DNA from: Micavibrio sp. UBA6929
Lineage (GTDB): Bacteria; Pseudomonadota; Alphaproteobacteria; Micavibrionales; Micavibrionaceae
Length of the DNA stretch: 24,282 nt
Assembly: GCA_002448815.1 (NCBI GenBank)
Contig: DKAJ01000002.1
Span: 134,062-158,343 of the forward strand
Reading direction: 5' to 3'
Numbering within the stretch: position 1 is the stretch's first letter; each line of letters opens with the position of its first letter. The position numbers and the translations under genes were made by a program. Shown here one piece after another: positions 1 to 7,095 of this stretch. The notes under the pieces were generated by a model. The model worked only from the letters and a program-made list of their open reading frames with translations. It made no database searches and was not told the DNA's origin.

Positions 1-233
1 CCCCCGCCAGCCATAACATCGGACAGATTACTGCGCAGTGCCTTTTGCGCGATAATGACGGGGTTTGTATTTTTAAAGAAATGCACACCCTCATTGAGCG
101 TATCTGTCGTCAGGACAATTTGCTGCCCATCTGGCACTGGCAAGGCCGCCGTATCACTTTGAAAGCCGCGCGCGGCCTCGTGCCCTTGCGCCAGCGGATA
201 GAAATAGCGCTGTATCATATCAAATTCAGACAT
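1..233 (-). CDS. thiL: Thiamine-monophosphate kinase ThiL, N-terminal part (runs off the left edge)
   Basis: The last step of thiamine diphosphate synthesis is ATP-dependent phosphorylation of thiamine monophosphate by ThiL. About 77 N-terminal residues are visible. They begin MSEFDMIQRYFYPLAQG, followed by a segment SDTAALP that corresponds to the DDAA metal-binding region, then TTDTLNEGVHFF and QKALRSNLSDVMAGG, which match the family's DTLVEGVHF and KALRVNLSDLAAMG motifs. The start codon overlaps the thiD stop by 8 bases (ATGTCTGA), so the two are probably translationally coupled. The C-terminal three quarters lie outside the window. The assignment rests on recognised motifs plus a thiamine-gene neighbour. 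SDTA in place of the more usual DDAA or GDDA is a small deviation. Confidence 0.88.
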   Translation of the reverse strand, partial: MSEFDMIQRYFYPLAQGHEAARGFQSDTAALPVPDGQQIVLTTDTLNEGVHFFKNTNPVIIAQKALRSNLSDVMAGG

Positions 234-1041
234 CGCGCCCTTCGATCGTTTGATAATTATGGCACAAAGGCCCATGACCGCCGCCAACATCCAGTATGCC
301 AGCATGGTAAATAGCCTGCCACACATACGATTGCGCGCCTTGCACAGCCTCTGGCACAGATTGCCCTTGCGCCAGCATCGTCGCCAGCGCAGATGAAAGC
401 GTACAGCCCGTTCCGTGCGTATTTTTACTATCTATTCGATCCGTTTCGAATAAATGTTTCTCACCCTTTAAAAACAGCCAATCTTCCACTTTGTCAGATT
501 TTGCATGCCCACCTTTTAATAAAACGGGCGCGCCGCCAAAAATTTGCACCAAGTTTTCGCCTGCACGCTCAACATCCAAGACTGCGCCGCGCAAGAAGAC
601 CTCGGATTCAGGAATATTAGGCGTCACCAATGTCGCGATTGGCGCTAGGCGGTTTTGAATAACCTCGATAGCGGCCTGACTGGTCAGGCGATGTCCACTG
701 GTTGACACAATCACGGGATCAAGCACAATAACCGGCGGGCGGTATTGCTCAAGCATATCGGCGACGCACTGCGCCGCGTATTCATCGCCCAACATCCCAA
801 TTTTTACCGCATCGACGCGCACATCAGTAAAGATGGCGTCTAATTGCGCCTTAATAAAGGATGCATCAACGACCTGCGCGCCCGTGACTCCCTGCGTATT
901 TTGTGCGGTCAGCGCCGTCAGCGCCGCCATACCATACCCGCCCAGCGCGGCAATGGTTTTCAAATCGGCCTGAATGCCTGCGCCGCCCGATGGGTCGGAC
1001 CCTGCAATGGAAAGGATATTTTTAATCTTTGTGCACGTCAT
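226..1041 (-). CDS. thiD: Hydroxymethylpyrimidine/phosphomethylpyrimidine kinase ThiD
   Basis: ThiD phosphorylates HMP and then HMP-phosphate to HMP-diphosphate, the pyrimidine precursor of thiamine. The 271-residue protein has the usual length for the ribokinase-like family. It shows the N-terminal substrate motif AGSDPSGGAGIQADLKT (residues 13-29), the VLDPVIVSTSG segment (106-116) and the anion-hole motif THGTGCTLSSA (208-218) with Cys213. The start chosen is the first ATG; the core motif begins about 10 residues later, as is normal. Its stop overlaps the start of thiL by 8 bases. I saw no TPP-riboswitch-like sequence in the roughly 70 bases between it and the upstream tRNA-Thr, so regulation is not evident. 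The call is secure at family level. Confidence 0.96.
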   Translation of the reverse strand: MTCTKIKNILSIAGSDPSGGAGIQADLKTIAALGGYGMAALTALTAQNTQGVTGAQVVDASFIKAQLDAIFTDVRVDAVKIGMLGDEYAAQCVADMLEQYRPPVIVLDPVIVSTSGHRLTSQAAIEVIQNRLAPIATLVTPNIPESEVFLRGAVLDVERAGENLVQIFGGAPVLLKGGHAKSDKVEDWLFLKGEKHLFETDRIDSKNTHGTGCTLSSALATMLAQGQSVPEAVQGAQSYVWQAIYHAGILDVGGGHGPLCHNYQTIEGRDV

Positions 1042-1113
1042 CCCTATGGAATTAGCACACCTCAGAAATGAAGGCTAGCGTTTAACAGTTCGGCGATAAA
1101 GGGAAAATAAAAA

Positions 1114-1188
1114 TGGTGCTGCTGAAGAGAATTGAACTCTCGACCTCACCCTTACCAAGGGTGCGCTCTACCACTGAGCTACAGCAGC
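1114..1188 (-). tRNA. tRNA-Thr (anticodon GGT), CCA encoded
   Basis: On the minus strand the sequence folds as a complete 75-base cloverleaf. The acceptor stem is GCTGCTG/CAGCAGC, the D arm is GCTC-AGTGGTA-GAGC, and the anticodon stem is CACCC/GGGTG with loop TTGGTAA (anticodon GGT, Thr). The T arm is GAGAG-TTCAATT-CTCTT with one G-U pair, followed by discriminator A and an encoded CCA. A T-rich run (TTTTTATTTT on the minus strand) follows the 3' end and could help termination. The gene lies upstream of thiD on the same strand and is divergent from the dcd-murA unit. Confidence 0.97.
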
Positions 1189-1209
1189 GTTTTGGGGTAT
1201 AAAGTGAAG

Positions 1210-1238
1210 TTTTCCCCAGACGGATGCTCTTGTACAAT
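1210..1238 (+). promoter_or_regulatory. Candidate promoter for the orf48-dcd-murA unit
   Basis: TTTTCC (1210-1215), a 17-base spacer and TACAAT (1233-1238) resemble a sigma-70 promoter. The -35 is weak (3 of 6 matches). It lies about 45 bases before the first gene of the plus-strand unit and in the divergent gap opposite tRNA-Thr. This is inference from sequence only. Confidence 0.3.
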
Positions 1239-1282
1239 AAAAGGACTCGCATGTCACGCCCATTTTTGATTAGAAATAGAAT

Positions 1283-1429
1283 ATGTCCAATAAAAAGACG
1301 AAACAAGATATCAGGGCCGACAAACGTGCGGCAGCGCTGCGGGATAATCTTCGCAAGCGTAAGGCTGCGCAGGCTCAGAAAAAGGATACTCCTGAAACAC
1401 CCCCTAACAAAAATGCCGAAGAAGGATAA
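1283..1429 (+). CDS. Small basic protein (48 aa) upstream of dcd, function unknown
   Basis: A 48-residue ORF begins with ATG directly after an in-frame TAG and ends two bases before the dcd start. The product is very hydrophilic: MSNKKTKQDIRADKRAAALR is followed by a second Arg/Lys-rich stretch (NLRKRKAAQAQKK) and a short acidic end. No membrane segment or cysteine is present. From memory, small proteins with an R-x-AAALR-x-NLxxRKAQ pattern sit beside murA in many alphaproteobacteria, which supports it as a real gene; that is recollection and not a search result. Its own ribosome-binding site is poor. A good AAGGA at about 1240 instead fits an out-of-frame ATG at 1251. Function is unknown; an RNA- or ribosome-associated role would be only a guess from charge. 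Confidence 0.68.
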   Translation: MSNKKTKQDIRADKRAAALRDNLRKRKAAQAQKKDTPETPPNKNAEEG

Positions 1430-1431
1430 CG

Positions 1432-2043
1432 ATGACTGCTTCTCTTCCAGATAATTCTGCTGATATGATGGCCGACCGCGCAACAATGCCGGGTATTTTA
1501 CCAGACCACGAAATTCGCCGCCTTGCCCAAGAAGAAGGCATGATCGAGCCTTTTGTCGAGAAACAACAGCGCGATGGCGCGATTTCTTTCGGCCTGTCTT
1601 CTTATGGTTATGATGCGCGATGCGCCCCTGACTTTAAGATTTTCACCAATGTTGACAATGCCTTAGTAGACCCTAAAAACTTCTCGGCGCAAAGTTTTGT
1701 TGACAGAAACACTGATATTTGCGTAATACCTCCTAACAGTTTTGTGCTGACGCATACTGTAGAGTATTTCCGCATCCCCGAAGATGTCTTGGTGGTTTGC
1801 CTTGGTAAAAGCACCTATGCGCGGTGCGGATTGATTGTCAATGTGACACCGTTGGAGCCCGGTTGGGAAGGTCACGTGACCTTGGAAATTTCGAACACAA
1901 CACCTTTGCCGGCGCGCGTTTACGCCAATGAAGGTGTCGCACAATTTTTATTTTTTAAAGGGAGCAGCCGCTGTGAAACAAGCTATGCAGACAGACAAGG
2001 CAAATACATGGGACAAAGAGGCGTCACCCTCCCCCGCCTCTAA
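1432..2043 (+). CDS. dcd: dCTP deaminase Dcd
   Basis: Dcd deaminates dCTP to dUTP, feeding dTMP synthesis in the cytoplasm. The 203-residue product has all family landmarks: GLSSYGYDAR (54-63), GKSTYARCG (125-133), the PLEPGWEGHVTLEISNTTP block (140-158) with the catalytic Glu at 152, and the C-terminal KYMGQRGVTLP that closes over the nucleotide. It is about 15 residues longer than the usual 185-188 because of an N-terminal extension before the typical start region (residues 17-24). The ATG at 1432 was kept because AAGGA sits six bases upstream, within the end of the preceding small ORF. Its 3' end overlaps the probable murA start. Confidence 0.96.
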   Translation: MTASLPDNSADMMADRATMPGILPDHEIRRLAQEEGMIEPFVEKQQRDGAISFGLSSYGYDARCAPDFKIFTNVDNALVDPKNFSAQSFVDRNTDICVIPPNSFVLTHTVEYFRIPEDVLVVCLGKSTYARCGLIVNVTPLEPGWEGHVTLEISNTTPLPARVYANEGVAQFLFFKGSSRCETSYADRQGKYMGQRGVTLPRL

Positions 2044-3364
2044 ATCAGCGGATATGCCTGCCGAGGCGCAAGCCAAGCCTGCCACAAGTGGCGGTTTGGA
2101 TAAGCTTGTCATCCAAGGCGGACAAGAGCTTTACGGCGAGATTGCCATTAGCGGCGCAAAGAACTCTGCGCTGAAGTTGATGTGCGCGGCGCTGCTGAGC
2201 GAGGAAACGCTTCGCCTTGAAAATATGCCCAACAGCCTTCGCGATATTAATTCACAAATTGAATTGCTGGATCACTTGGGATGCACCATTGATTGCAAAG
2301 ATGATTTGATGGCAATTAACGCAGGCACGGTTCACACCATTGATGCGCCTTATGACATTGTGCGTAAGATGCGCGGATCTATCCTTGTGCTTGGCCCGCT
2401 CCTAGCGCGCTTTGGCGAGGCACGCGTGTCATTGCCGGGTGGCTGCGCGATTGGGACACGCCCGATTGATTTGCATCTTGAGGGCCTCAAGCAAATGGGC
2501 GCAGAAATTATTCTGGATGACGGATATGTGATCGCCAAGGCTCCTGCTGGTGGCCGATTGATTGGCGGAAAGATCCTCTTCCCCAAAGTTTCTGTTGGCG
2601 CGACCGAGAACTTAATGATGGCCGCCACCCTTGCCAAGGGCACAACTATTTTGGCCAACGCCGCGTGCGAGCCTGAAATTTCAGATCTTGGCGAATGCCT
2701 CATTAAAATGGGCGCGAACATTTCAGGCCTTGGCACATCCACGATTACAATCGAAGGCGTTGATAGCCTGCACAGCGCGCAGCACAGCGTTGTTCCAGAC
2801 CGCATTGAAACAGGCACTTATATGATGGCTGTTGCTATGACTGGCGGCGAGCTTCGCCTTAAGAAAGCAAAGCTTGCGCATCTTAGCGCGCTTATCCCGC
2901 CGCTGGAGCGTGCAGGCGTAAAAATCACCGAAGATAATGATGACATTATTATCTCGCGCGATAAATCAGTTCCCCTCAAAGGCACTGACATCATGACCGA
3001 ACCTTATCCAGGCTTCCCCACTGATTTGCAGGCGCAATTCATGTCGATGATGACATTATGTGCAGGTGCCAGCATGGTGACTGAAACGATTTTCGAAAAC
3101 CGCTTTATGCATGTACCGGAACTTGCGCGCATGGGCGCAGACATTACCGTTCAAGGCAATTCTGCGATTGTACGCGGCGCAAAGACATTGAAAGGCGCGC
3201 CTGTGATGGCCACAGATTTGCGCGCATCAGTTGCGCTGGTCCTGGCGGGGCTTGTTGCCGAGGGCGAAACCATTGTAAACCGCATCTATCACCTAGAGCG
3301 CGGATACGAAGACATCGTCGGTAAATTGTCAGCCTGCGGCGCGAACATTCAAAAAGTTCATTGA
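1973..3364 (+). CDS. murA: UDP-N-acetylglucosamine 1-carboxyvinyltransferase MurA
   Basis: MurA transfers enolpyruvate from PEP to UDP-GlcNAc, the first committed step of peptidoglycan synthesis. The EPT fold begins at LDKLVIQGGQELYGEIAISG, with the KN pair at residues 63-64 and the active-site loop LPGGCAIGTRPIDLHL, whose Cys158 is the fosfomycin target. PYPGFPTDLQAQFM carries the conserved catalytic Asp. The start is uncertain. GTG 1973 has the best ribosome-binding site (AAAGGGAG, 8-base spacer) but overlaps dcd by 71 bases. ATG 1985, ATG 2054 and TTG 2096 are alternatives, and TTG 2096 would give exactly the family's usual N-terminus. The extra N-terminal 40 residues are rich in Ala/Ser/Pro/Lys and not part of the fold. 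The enzyme call is secure. Confidence 0.95.
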   Translation: MKQAMQTDKANTWDKEASPSPASKSADMPAEAQAKPATSGGLDKLVIQGGQELYGEIAISGAKNSALKLMCAALLSEETLRLENMPNSLRDINSQIELLDHLGCTIDCKDDLMAINAGTVHTIDAPYDIVRKMRGSILVLGPLLARFGEARVSLPGGCAIGTRPIDLHLEGLKQMGAEIILDDGYVIAKAPAGGRLIGGKILFPKVSVGATENLMMAATLAKGTTILANAACEPEISDLGECLIKMGANISGLGTSTITIEGVDSLHSAQHSVVPDRIETGTYMMAVAMTGGELRLKKAKLAHLSALIPPLERAGVKITEDNDDIIISRDKSVPLKGTDIMTEPYPGFPTDLQAQFMSMMTLCAGASMVTETIFENRFMHVPELARMGADITVQGNSAIVRGAKTLKGAPVMATDLRASVALVLAGLVAEGETIVNRIYHLERGYEDIVGKLSACGANIQKVH

Positions 3365-3407
3365 CATAACGCCACCCTTTGTGGTTTATAGATGCAATAA
3401 TTATAAT
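3361..3407 (+). promoter_or_regulatory. Candidate promoter(s) for the two unknown genes
   Basis: A perfect TATAAT lies at 3402-3407 with TTGTGG (3379-3384) 17 bases upstream. A perfect TTGACA (3361-3366), overlapping the murA stop codon, pairs at 18 bases with TTTATA (3385-3390). Either would start transcription just ahead of the TTG start at 3430, leaving a very short leader. This suggests the unknown pair can be transcribed independently of murA. Confidence 0.5.
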
Positions 3408-3429
3408 ATGCATGAACAGGGCATAAACA

Positions 3430-4722
3430 TTGCGTAAAACAGAACCACCGACTTTAAAGTTGGCTACATTCAATGGTAGAAGAATAGCGGGCGATTATAC
3501 ACCTGCGCCTCTTCCACACGACTTTTCACAAAACGGTTACAAAAAACCGCTGCGCCCAACAGTGGACGACACACCTTATCAGGCATTCAGTCAACCTGAG
3601 GACAGCACTCCACCGTCTTTACACGAAGACATCCCCCTTACTGATCAAGATTTCGACTCTGCCGAAGCGCTTGAAAAAGATTGGAGCAACGCTCTTGCCA
3701 GAGCAAAAGAAGAGATAAAAACAGAAGATCAAGACATACCTCTTGCCCACTGGTTATCCCTCAGCATCAATGATATGCACGCATCCTCTGATTTTCAACA
3801 CGATCTAAAGGCCGTTCTGAGCGCCAAAAGACATTGTAGTGATGTGGATATAGATAGCCGTAGCATTAAGAACAGTCAGGCTATTATCTTTCTCTCATAT
3901 CATAGCGCAAGCATTCGCCGCACATTGAAAAGCGCTCTTATTCCAGATGACGTCATATTGAGCACACTGATTGACCAGGACACCATCGATAACGGCGCAG
4001 CATTACCGGCCGGAGCTCTTGACCTCGCGCAACGTTCTATCAATCTGATTGAAAGAAATTGTGAAGGCTATAGCGAAAGCAATCAGGAAACGCGCATAGC
4101 AACCTGCATCCGCTTGCTAGAGATGACAGAAGCCTTTTTACATGATTATATCGCTATGGCAGAATCCGAACCTGAAAACTACCTGTTGAACCAGGATGAG
4201 GATTATTCTGACGTACAGTACATGGTCGCCCAGCAACACATCACCAGAATTTGCGAACGCTTCGTCAACGACCAGAATCATTTAGCTGCTTTCTTTAATA
4301 TCCACACAGCGCAAGAGGCTTATGGCCATTTAGGAAGAGCGTTACTGAAAGACTTAAACAAGCGAGGTTATATGTTCGCGGCGCGACCTTATCACCAAGA
4401 GATTTTAGTCGACACACTTTTATCTGACGTTCAGAAAAGCTTTGCTGGCGTGGGGGCAAGTGACGACACCTGCAACAGTAACAACGTTGCAAGTTTCCCT
4501 CTTATTACGCGCACAGAAAAAGGCAAAAACTTCTCTTCCGCGTGCATGCAAAATATACCTAACACCTCCCCTCTGGAGAGCGACCTACACGATCTGACTG
4601 CGTGCCTCAATAAATGCATCATTTCTTTTGCAACGAAGGTGCCCACAAACGAGACCGCCGCACAGATATATACGCTCTCTACCGAAGATATACGAGAAGC
4701 GCCAGAGCCAAATAGACCTTGA
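3430..4722 (+). CDS. Unknown protein (430 aa), first of a tandem paralogous pair
   Basis: I do not recognise this protein. It starts with TTG, preceded by CAGGG about 8 bases upstream; no in-frame ATG is available nearby. The N-terminal 70 residues are Pro-rich and probably disordered. An acidic helical body follows, with no signal peptide, membrane segment or nucleotide-binding motif that I can see. It is clearly related to the next gene. Residues 170-214 align without gaps to 181-225 of the neighbour, sharing P..VI..TL, LP..A and E..C. Residues 257-291 (EDY to FFNI) match 276-305 there. CMQNIP-T...E..LH (372-386) matches CMNNIP-T...E..LH (382-396). The 18-base gap to the next gene and the promoter at 3361-3407 suggest a two-gene unit. 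Function cannot be stated. Confidence 0.82.
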   Translation: MRKTEPPTLKLATFNGRRIAGDYTPAPLPHDFSQNGYKKPLRPTVDDTPYQAFSQPEDSTPPSLHEDIPLTDQDFDSAEALEKDWSNALARAKEEIKTEDQDIPLAHWLSLSINDMHASSDFQHDLKAVLSAKRHCSDVDIDSRSIKNSQAIIFLSYHSASIRRTLKSALIPDDVILSTLIDQDTIDNGAALPAGALDLAQRSINLIERNCEGYSESNQETRIATCIRLLEMTEAFLHDYIAMAESEPENYLLNQDEDYSDVQYMVAQQHITRICERFVNDQNHLAAFFNIHTAQEAYGHLGRALLKDLNKRGYMFAARPYHQEILVDTLLSDVQKSFAGVGASDDTCNSNNVASFPLITRTEKGKNFSSACMQNIPNTSPLESDLHDLTACLNKCIISFATKVPTNETAAQIYTLSTEDIREAPEPNRP

Positions 4723-4740
4723 AACAGGAATCGTTAAACC

Positions 4741-6072
4741 ATGGCAAATACACCAGCGAACCCGCACTTAAAAATCATTGCCTCAAATCCACACCTTGAG
4801 CGCACTCCACCTGCTTGCGGTACGCTGCGTGTCATTTTTCAAGACATATCACCACAAGCCAACGACGAGGAAGAACCCCTTTTCGATAAAAATGATGACA
4901 TGCGTTACGGTTTTTCTGATGAGCCTTATGCATTTGACGATGAGGACGCAGAAGACATCCCAATTGAAAGACAGCTTAAACGCATCGAACGCGACGAAGA
5001 ATGGGACACAGCCCAAGCCCAGCGCATTGCCAGTGACTACGCGGCGGGTTATGGATCTGAAATTATGGCGTATGTGAACCCGCACCTATCGCGGCACAAG
5101 CCTACGCCCTCGTTTAAGCAAGTCATTGAAACAGCCTTCACGAATAACCTGAAAACAAGTGAAAGCCTGAATGTCGTAGCAAACCATTTTCAGGCGGCAT
5201 TTCCCGAATATATGCACGTTTCTTTCAAAGAGGCCCTTGAGCCCTTGAAAGAATATGCCCACTGCATGTTCAAAGACCGCATCGTCCCACATCATGTTAT
5301 ACATGCGACACTGCTCGCCGACGAGATTAACCTGAAACGCAACAATCTTCCGCGCAAGGCTTATCGCATCAGTAAAAAAGCAAATCAGGTTTTAGAAAAT
5401 GATTGCCACGATTTAGATAAGGCATCAGTAAACGTAAAGGCCGTTGTTTACGCAAGCTTGATGAGCGAAATTAAAATGCGCACCGAAGATTGCCAACAGC
5501 GCCTTGCCGACGAGCTGCGCGAAAAAGAACTCGCCCAGAATGCAGAAACACATGAGTACACCGAAGAAGATTATGCACGCACAATGGCTATGCTTCGCTA
5601 TATTGCTGAACAATTTATCGCGCAAAGCCCGCAGCAAACATCCTTTTATAACATAGAAGATACAGATGACCTGCTTGATGCGATGATTACGGCGATTGAA
5701 GGGTACGACCCATCATATCTGTTCGAGGCCAACGAAGAAGATGCAGGTTTTATTTTAGAGCTCACAACCGATTATCTTAATGCTACGCGCACAATTCCTG
5801 CTTATTCTCAAAACAACGCAGCCACCCCCGACAAGGTGACCGCCCTTTTACAGCGCTCTGACGGGTTAGATTCTCTTGCTGAATGCATGAACAACATCCC
5901 TTGCACGAACGCCTTTGAACAAGCACTTCATGAGCGTGCAGCCGAACTTCATCGCCTTTTACTGGCCGAAAAAGGCATCGAAATCAAAGAAGATCTCGCA
6001 AGCGTCACATCCATCAATGATGCGTTAGCGCGCCACAATGAGGCTCCCGCTCCGCTTCACGATCCCTCATAA
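4741..6072 (+). CDS. Unknown protein (443 aa), second of a tandem paralogous pair
   Basis: I do not recognise this protein. It starts at ATG with AGGAA ten bases upstream, 18 bases after the previous gene's stop. Residues 40-100 are highly acidic (EEEP, DDEDAEDIP, ERDEEWD). The body is predicted by eye to be mostly helical, and no signal peptide or transmembrane segment is visible. It shares three collinear blocks with the upstream gene: 181-225 (P..VI..TL...LP..A...E..C), 276-305 (EDY...F.NI) and 382-406 (CMxNIPxT...E..LH...A.L). The pair therefore arose by an old duplication. Cys382 and Cys222 are conserved between the two. It could be a lineage-specific family. Codon use looks similar to neighbouring genes, so recent transfer is not evident. 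Confidence 0.85.
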   Translation: MANTPANPHLKIIASNPHLERTPPACGTLRVIFQDISPQANDEEEPLFDKNDDMRYGFSDEPYAFDDEDAEDIPIERQLKRIERDEEWDTAQAQRIASDYAAGYGSEIMAYVNPHLSRHKPTPSFKQVIETAFTNNLKTSESLNVVANHFQAAFPEYMHVSFKEALEPLKEYAHCMFKDRIVPHHVIHATLLADEINLKRNNLPRKAYRISKKANQVLENDCHDLDKASVNVKAVVYASLMSEIKMRTEDCQQRLADELREKELAQNAETHEYTEEDYARTMAMLRYIAEQFIAQSPQQTSFYNIEDTDDLLDAMITAIEGYDPSYLFEANEEDAGFILELTTDYLNATRTIPAYSQNNAATPDKVTALLQRSDGLDSLAECMNNIPCTNAFEQALHERAAELHRLLLAEKGIEIKEDLASVTSINDALARHNEAPAPLHDPS

Positions 6073-6081
6073 TTGTATATT

Positions 6082-6113
6082 CACGCCTTTACCTCTTGCG
6101 CTGTGAAGGCGTG
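6082..6113 (+). promoter_or_regulatory. Hairpin that masks the hisG ribosome-binding site
   Basis: CACGCCTT (6082-6089) and AAGGCGTG (6106-6113) form a perfect 8-base-pair stem with a 16-base loop. The right arm contains the AAGG that is the only plausible Shine-Dalgarno sequence for the hisG ATG at 6120. No U-tract follows, so it does not look like a terminator. A role in limiting hisG translation is inference. Confidence 0.5.
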
Positions 6114-6119
6114 CGGGTT

Positions 6120-6788
6120 ATGAACATCTTCATGACTGACGATAAACTTATTTTTGCTATTCCCAAAGGGCGCATTTTAAAAGAGCTCCTCCCTCTACTT
6201 GAGGCCTGTGACATTGTGCCTGAGGATGATTTTTTCGATGATAAATCCCGCAAATTGCGTTTCGAAACGAACCAGCCTGATTTGGACATTATCCGCGTGC
6301 GTGCCTTTGATGTTGCAACGATGGTGGCCTATGGAGGCGCGCAATTAGGCGTGGTTGGATCTGATGTCCTTGAAGAATTTAACTATGATAATCTTTATGC
6401 GCCGCTGGATTTAAATATCGGGCATTGCCGCCTAAGCATCGCCGCACCTAACGAGATTGCCGATGAGGCGCTTGATAACCAAAGCCACATTCGCATTGCC
6501 ACAAAATACCCGCACCTGACTGCGCGTTACTTCGCCGAGCGCGGCATTCAGGCCGAGTGCGTTAAATTAAACGGTGCGATGGAAATTGCTCCGGCGCTGG
6601 GCATGGTCAGCCATATTGTCGATTTGGTCTCCACTGGATCAACCCTGAAAGCCAACAATCTGCGCGAGGTCAGCACCTTGGTTGATATATCCTCCCGCCT
6701 TGTTGTGAACCGTCAGGCCATGAAAACACGTCAGGTGCGCATGCAGGGCTTTATTAACGCTCTACAGCAGAGTTTAGCCAATTCATAA
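6120..6788 (+). CDS. hisG: ATP phosphoribosyltransferase, short form HisG
   Basis: HisG joins ATP and PRPP, the first step of histidine synthesis. At 222 residues it is the short form, which in other organisms needs the regulatory partner HisZ; hisZ is not in this window. Visible motifs are FAIPKGRIL (12-20), LGVVGSDVL (76-84) and the PRPP-binding loop VDLVSTGSTLKANNL (167-181). The start was placed at ATG 6120 because a GAAGG lies ten bases upstream. An upstream in-frame TTG (6096) would put the start inside the leader hairpin, and ATG 6132 has no ribosome-binding site. hisD, often next to hisG in alphaproteobacteria, is absent here; infA follows instead. Confidence 0.93.
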   Translation: MNIFMTDDKLIFAIPKGRILKELLPLLEACDIVPEDDFFDDKSRKLRFETNQPDLDIIRVRAFDVATMVAYGGAQLGVVGSDVLEEFNYDNLYAPLDLNIGHCRLSIAAPNEIADEALDNQSHIRIATKYPHLTARYFAERGIQAECVKLNGAMEIAPALGMVSHIVDLVSTGSTLKANNLREVSTLVDISSRLVVNRQAMKTRQVRMQGFINALQQSLANS

Positions 6789-6795
6789 TCAAGCC

Positions 6796-6822
6796 TTGCT
6801 TTTTCAGGCGCTTTTGTATAAT
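6796..6822 (+). promoter_or_regulatory. Candidate promoter for infA
   Basis: A perfect TATAAT at 6817-6822 has TTGCTT (6796-6801) 15 bases upstream, a rather short spacer. The same stretch can form an imperfect stem, AAGCCT (6791-6796) with AGGC-G-CTT (6807-6814), followed by T residues. It may therefore also be a weak hisG terminator that overlaps the infA promoter. Confidence 0.5.
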
Positions 6823-6875
6823 ACCAACCAGTAATTTACGAAAACACTACTTTTATAAGGACATATATTAAAACC

Positions 6876-7094
6876 ATGGCAAAAGAAGATCTCATTGAAT
6901 TCAAAGGCGTTATTACTGAAATTTTGCCCAATGCCATGTTCCGCGTGACACTGGAAAACGAGCACGTGATCCTTGCGCATATGTCTGGAAAAATGCGTAA
7001 AAACCGCATTCGTGTCCTTCAGGGCGACACTGTCATTGTTGAGATGACACCTTACGACCTGACTAAGGGCCGCATTATCTTCCGCGAGAAATAA
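6876..7094 (+). CDS. infA: Translation initiation factor IF-1
   Basis: IF-1 binds the ribosomal A site during initiation. The 72-residue length is exactly typical. The single S1/OB domain fills the protein, with MAKEDLIEFKGVITEILPNA at the N-terminus, HMSGKMRKNRIRVLQGD in the middle and the TPYDLTKGRI end that all IF-1 proteins share. The nearest Shine-Dalgarno (AAGGA, 6857-6861) is 14 bases from the ATG, longer than usual. maf begins two bases after the stop codon, so the two are co-transcribed; infA-maf is a known alphaproteobacterial arrangement. Confidence 0.98.
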   Translation: MAKEDLIEFKGVITEILPNAMFRVTLENEHVILAHMSGKMRKNRIRVLQGDTVIVEMTPYDLTKGRIIFREK

Positions 7095-7095
7095 A

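Noticed and set aside
1042..1113. TPP riboswitch before thiD
   Set aside because: The gap is too short, and the conserved CTGAGA and thi-box patterns were not seen together.
1224..1454. ORF of 76 codons, with a well-spaced Shine-Dalgarno before an internal ATG at 1251
   Set aside because: The translation is a shadow of the 48-residue basic ORF and the dcd start. Its composition looks non-natural; it is only mentioned as a possible overlapping frame.
2350..2817. 155-codon minus-strand ORF inside murA
   Set aside because: It is a shadow of murA with no start signal or motif.
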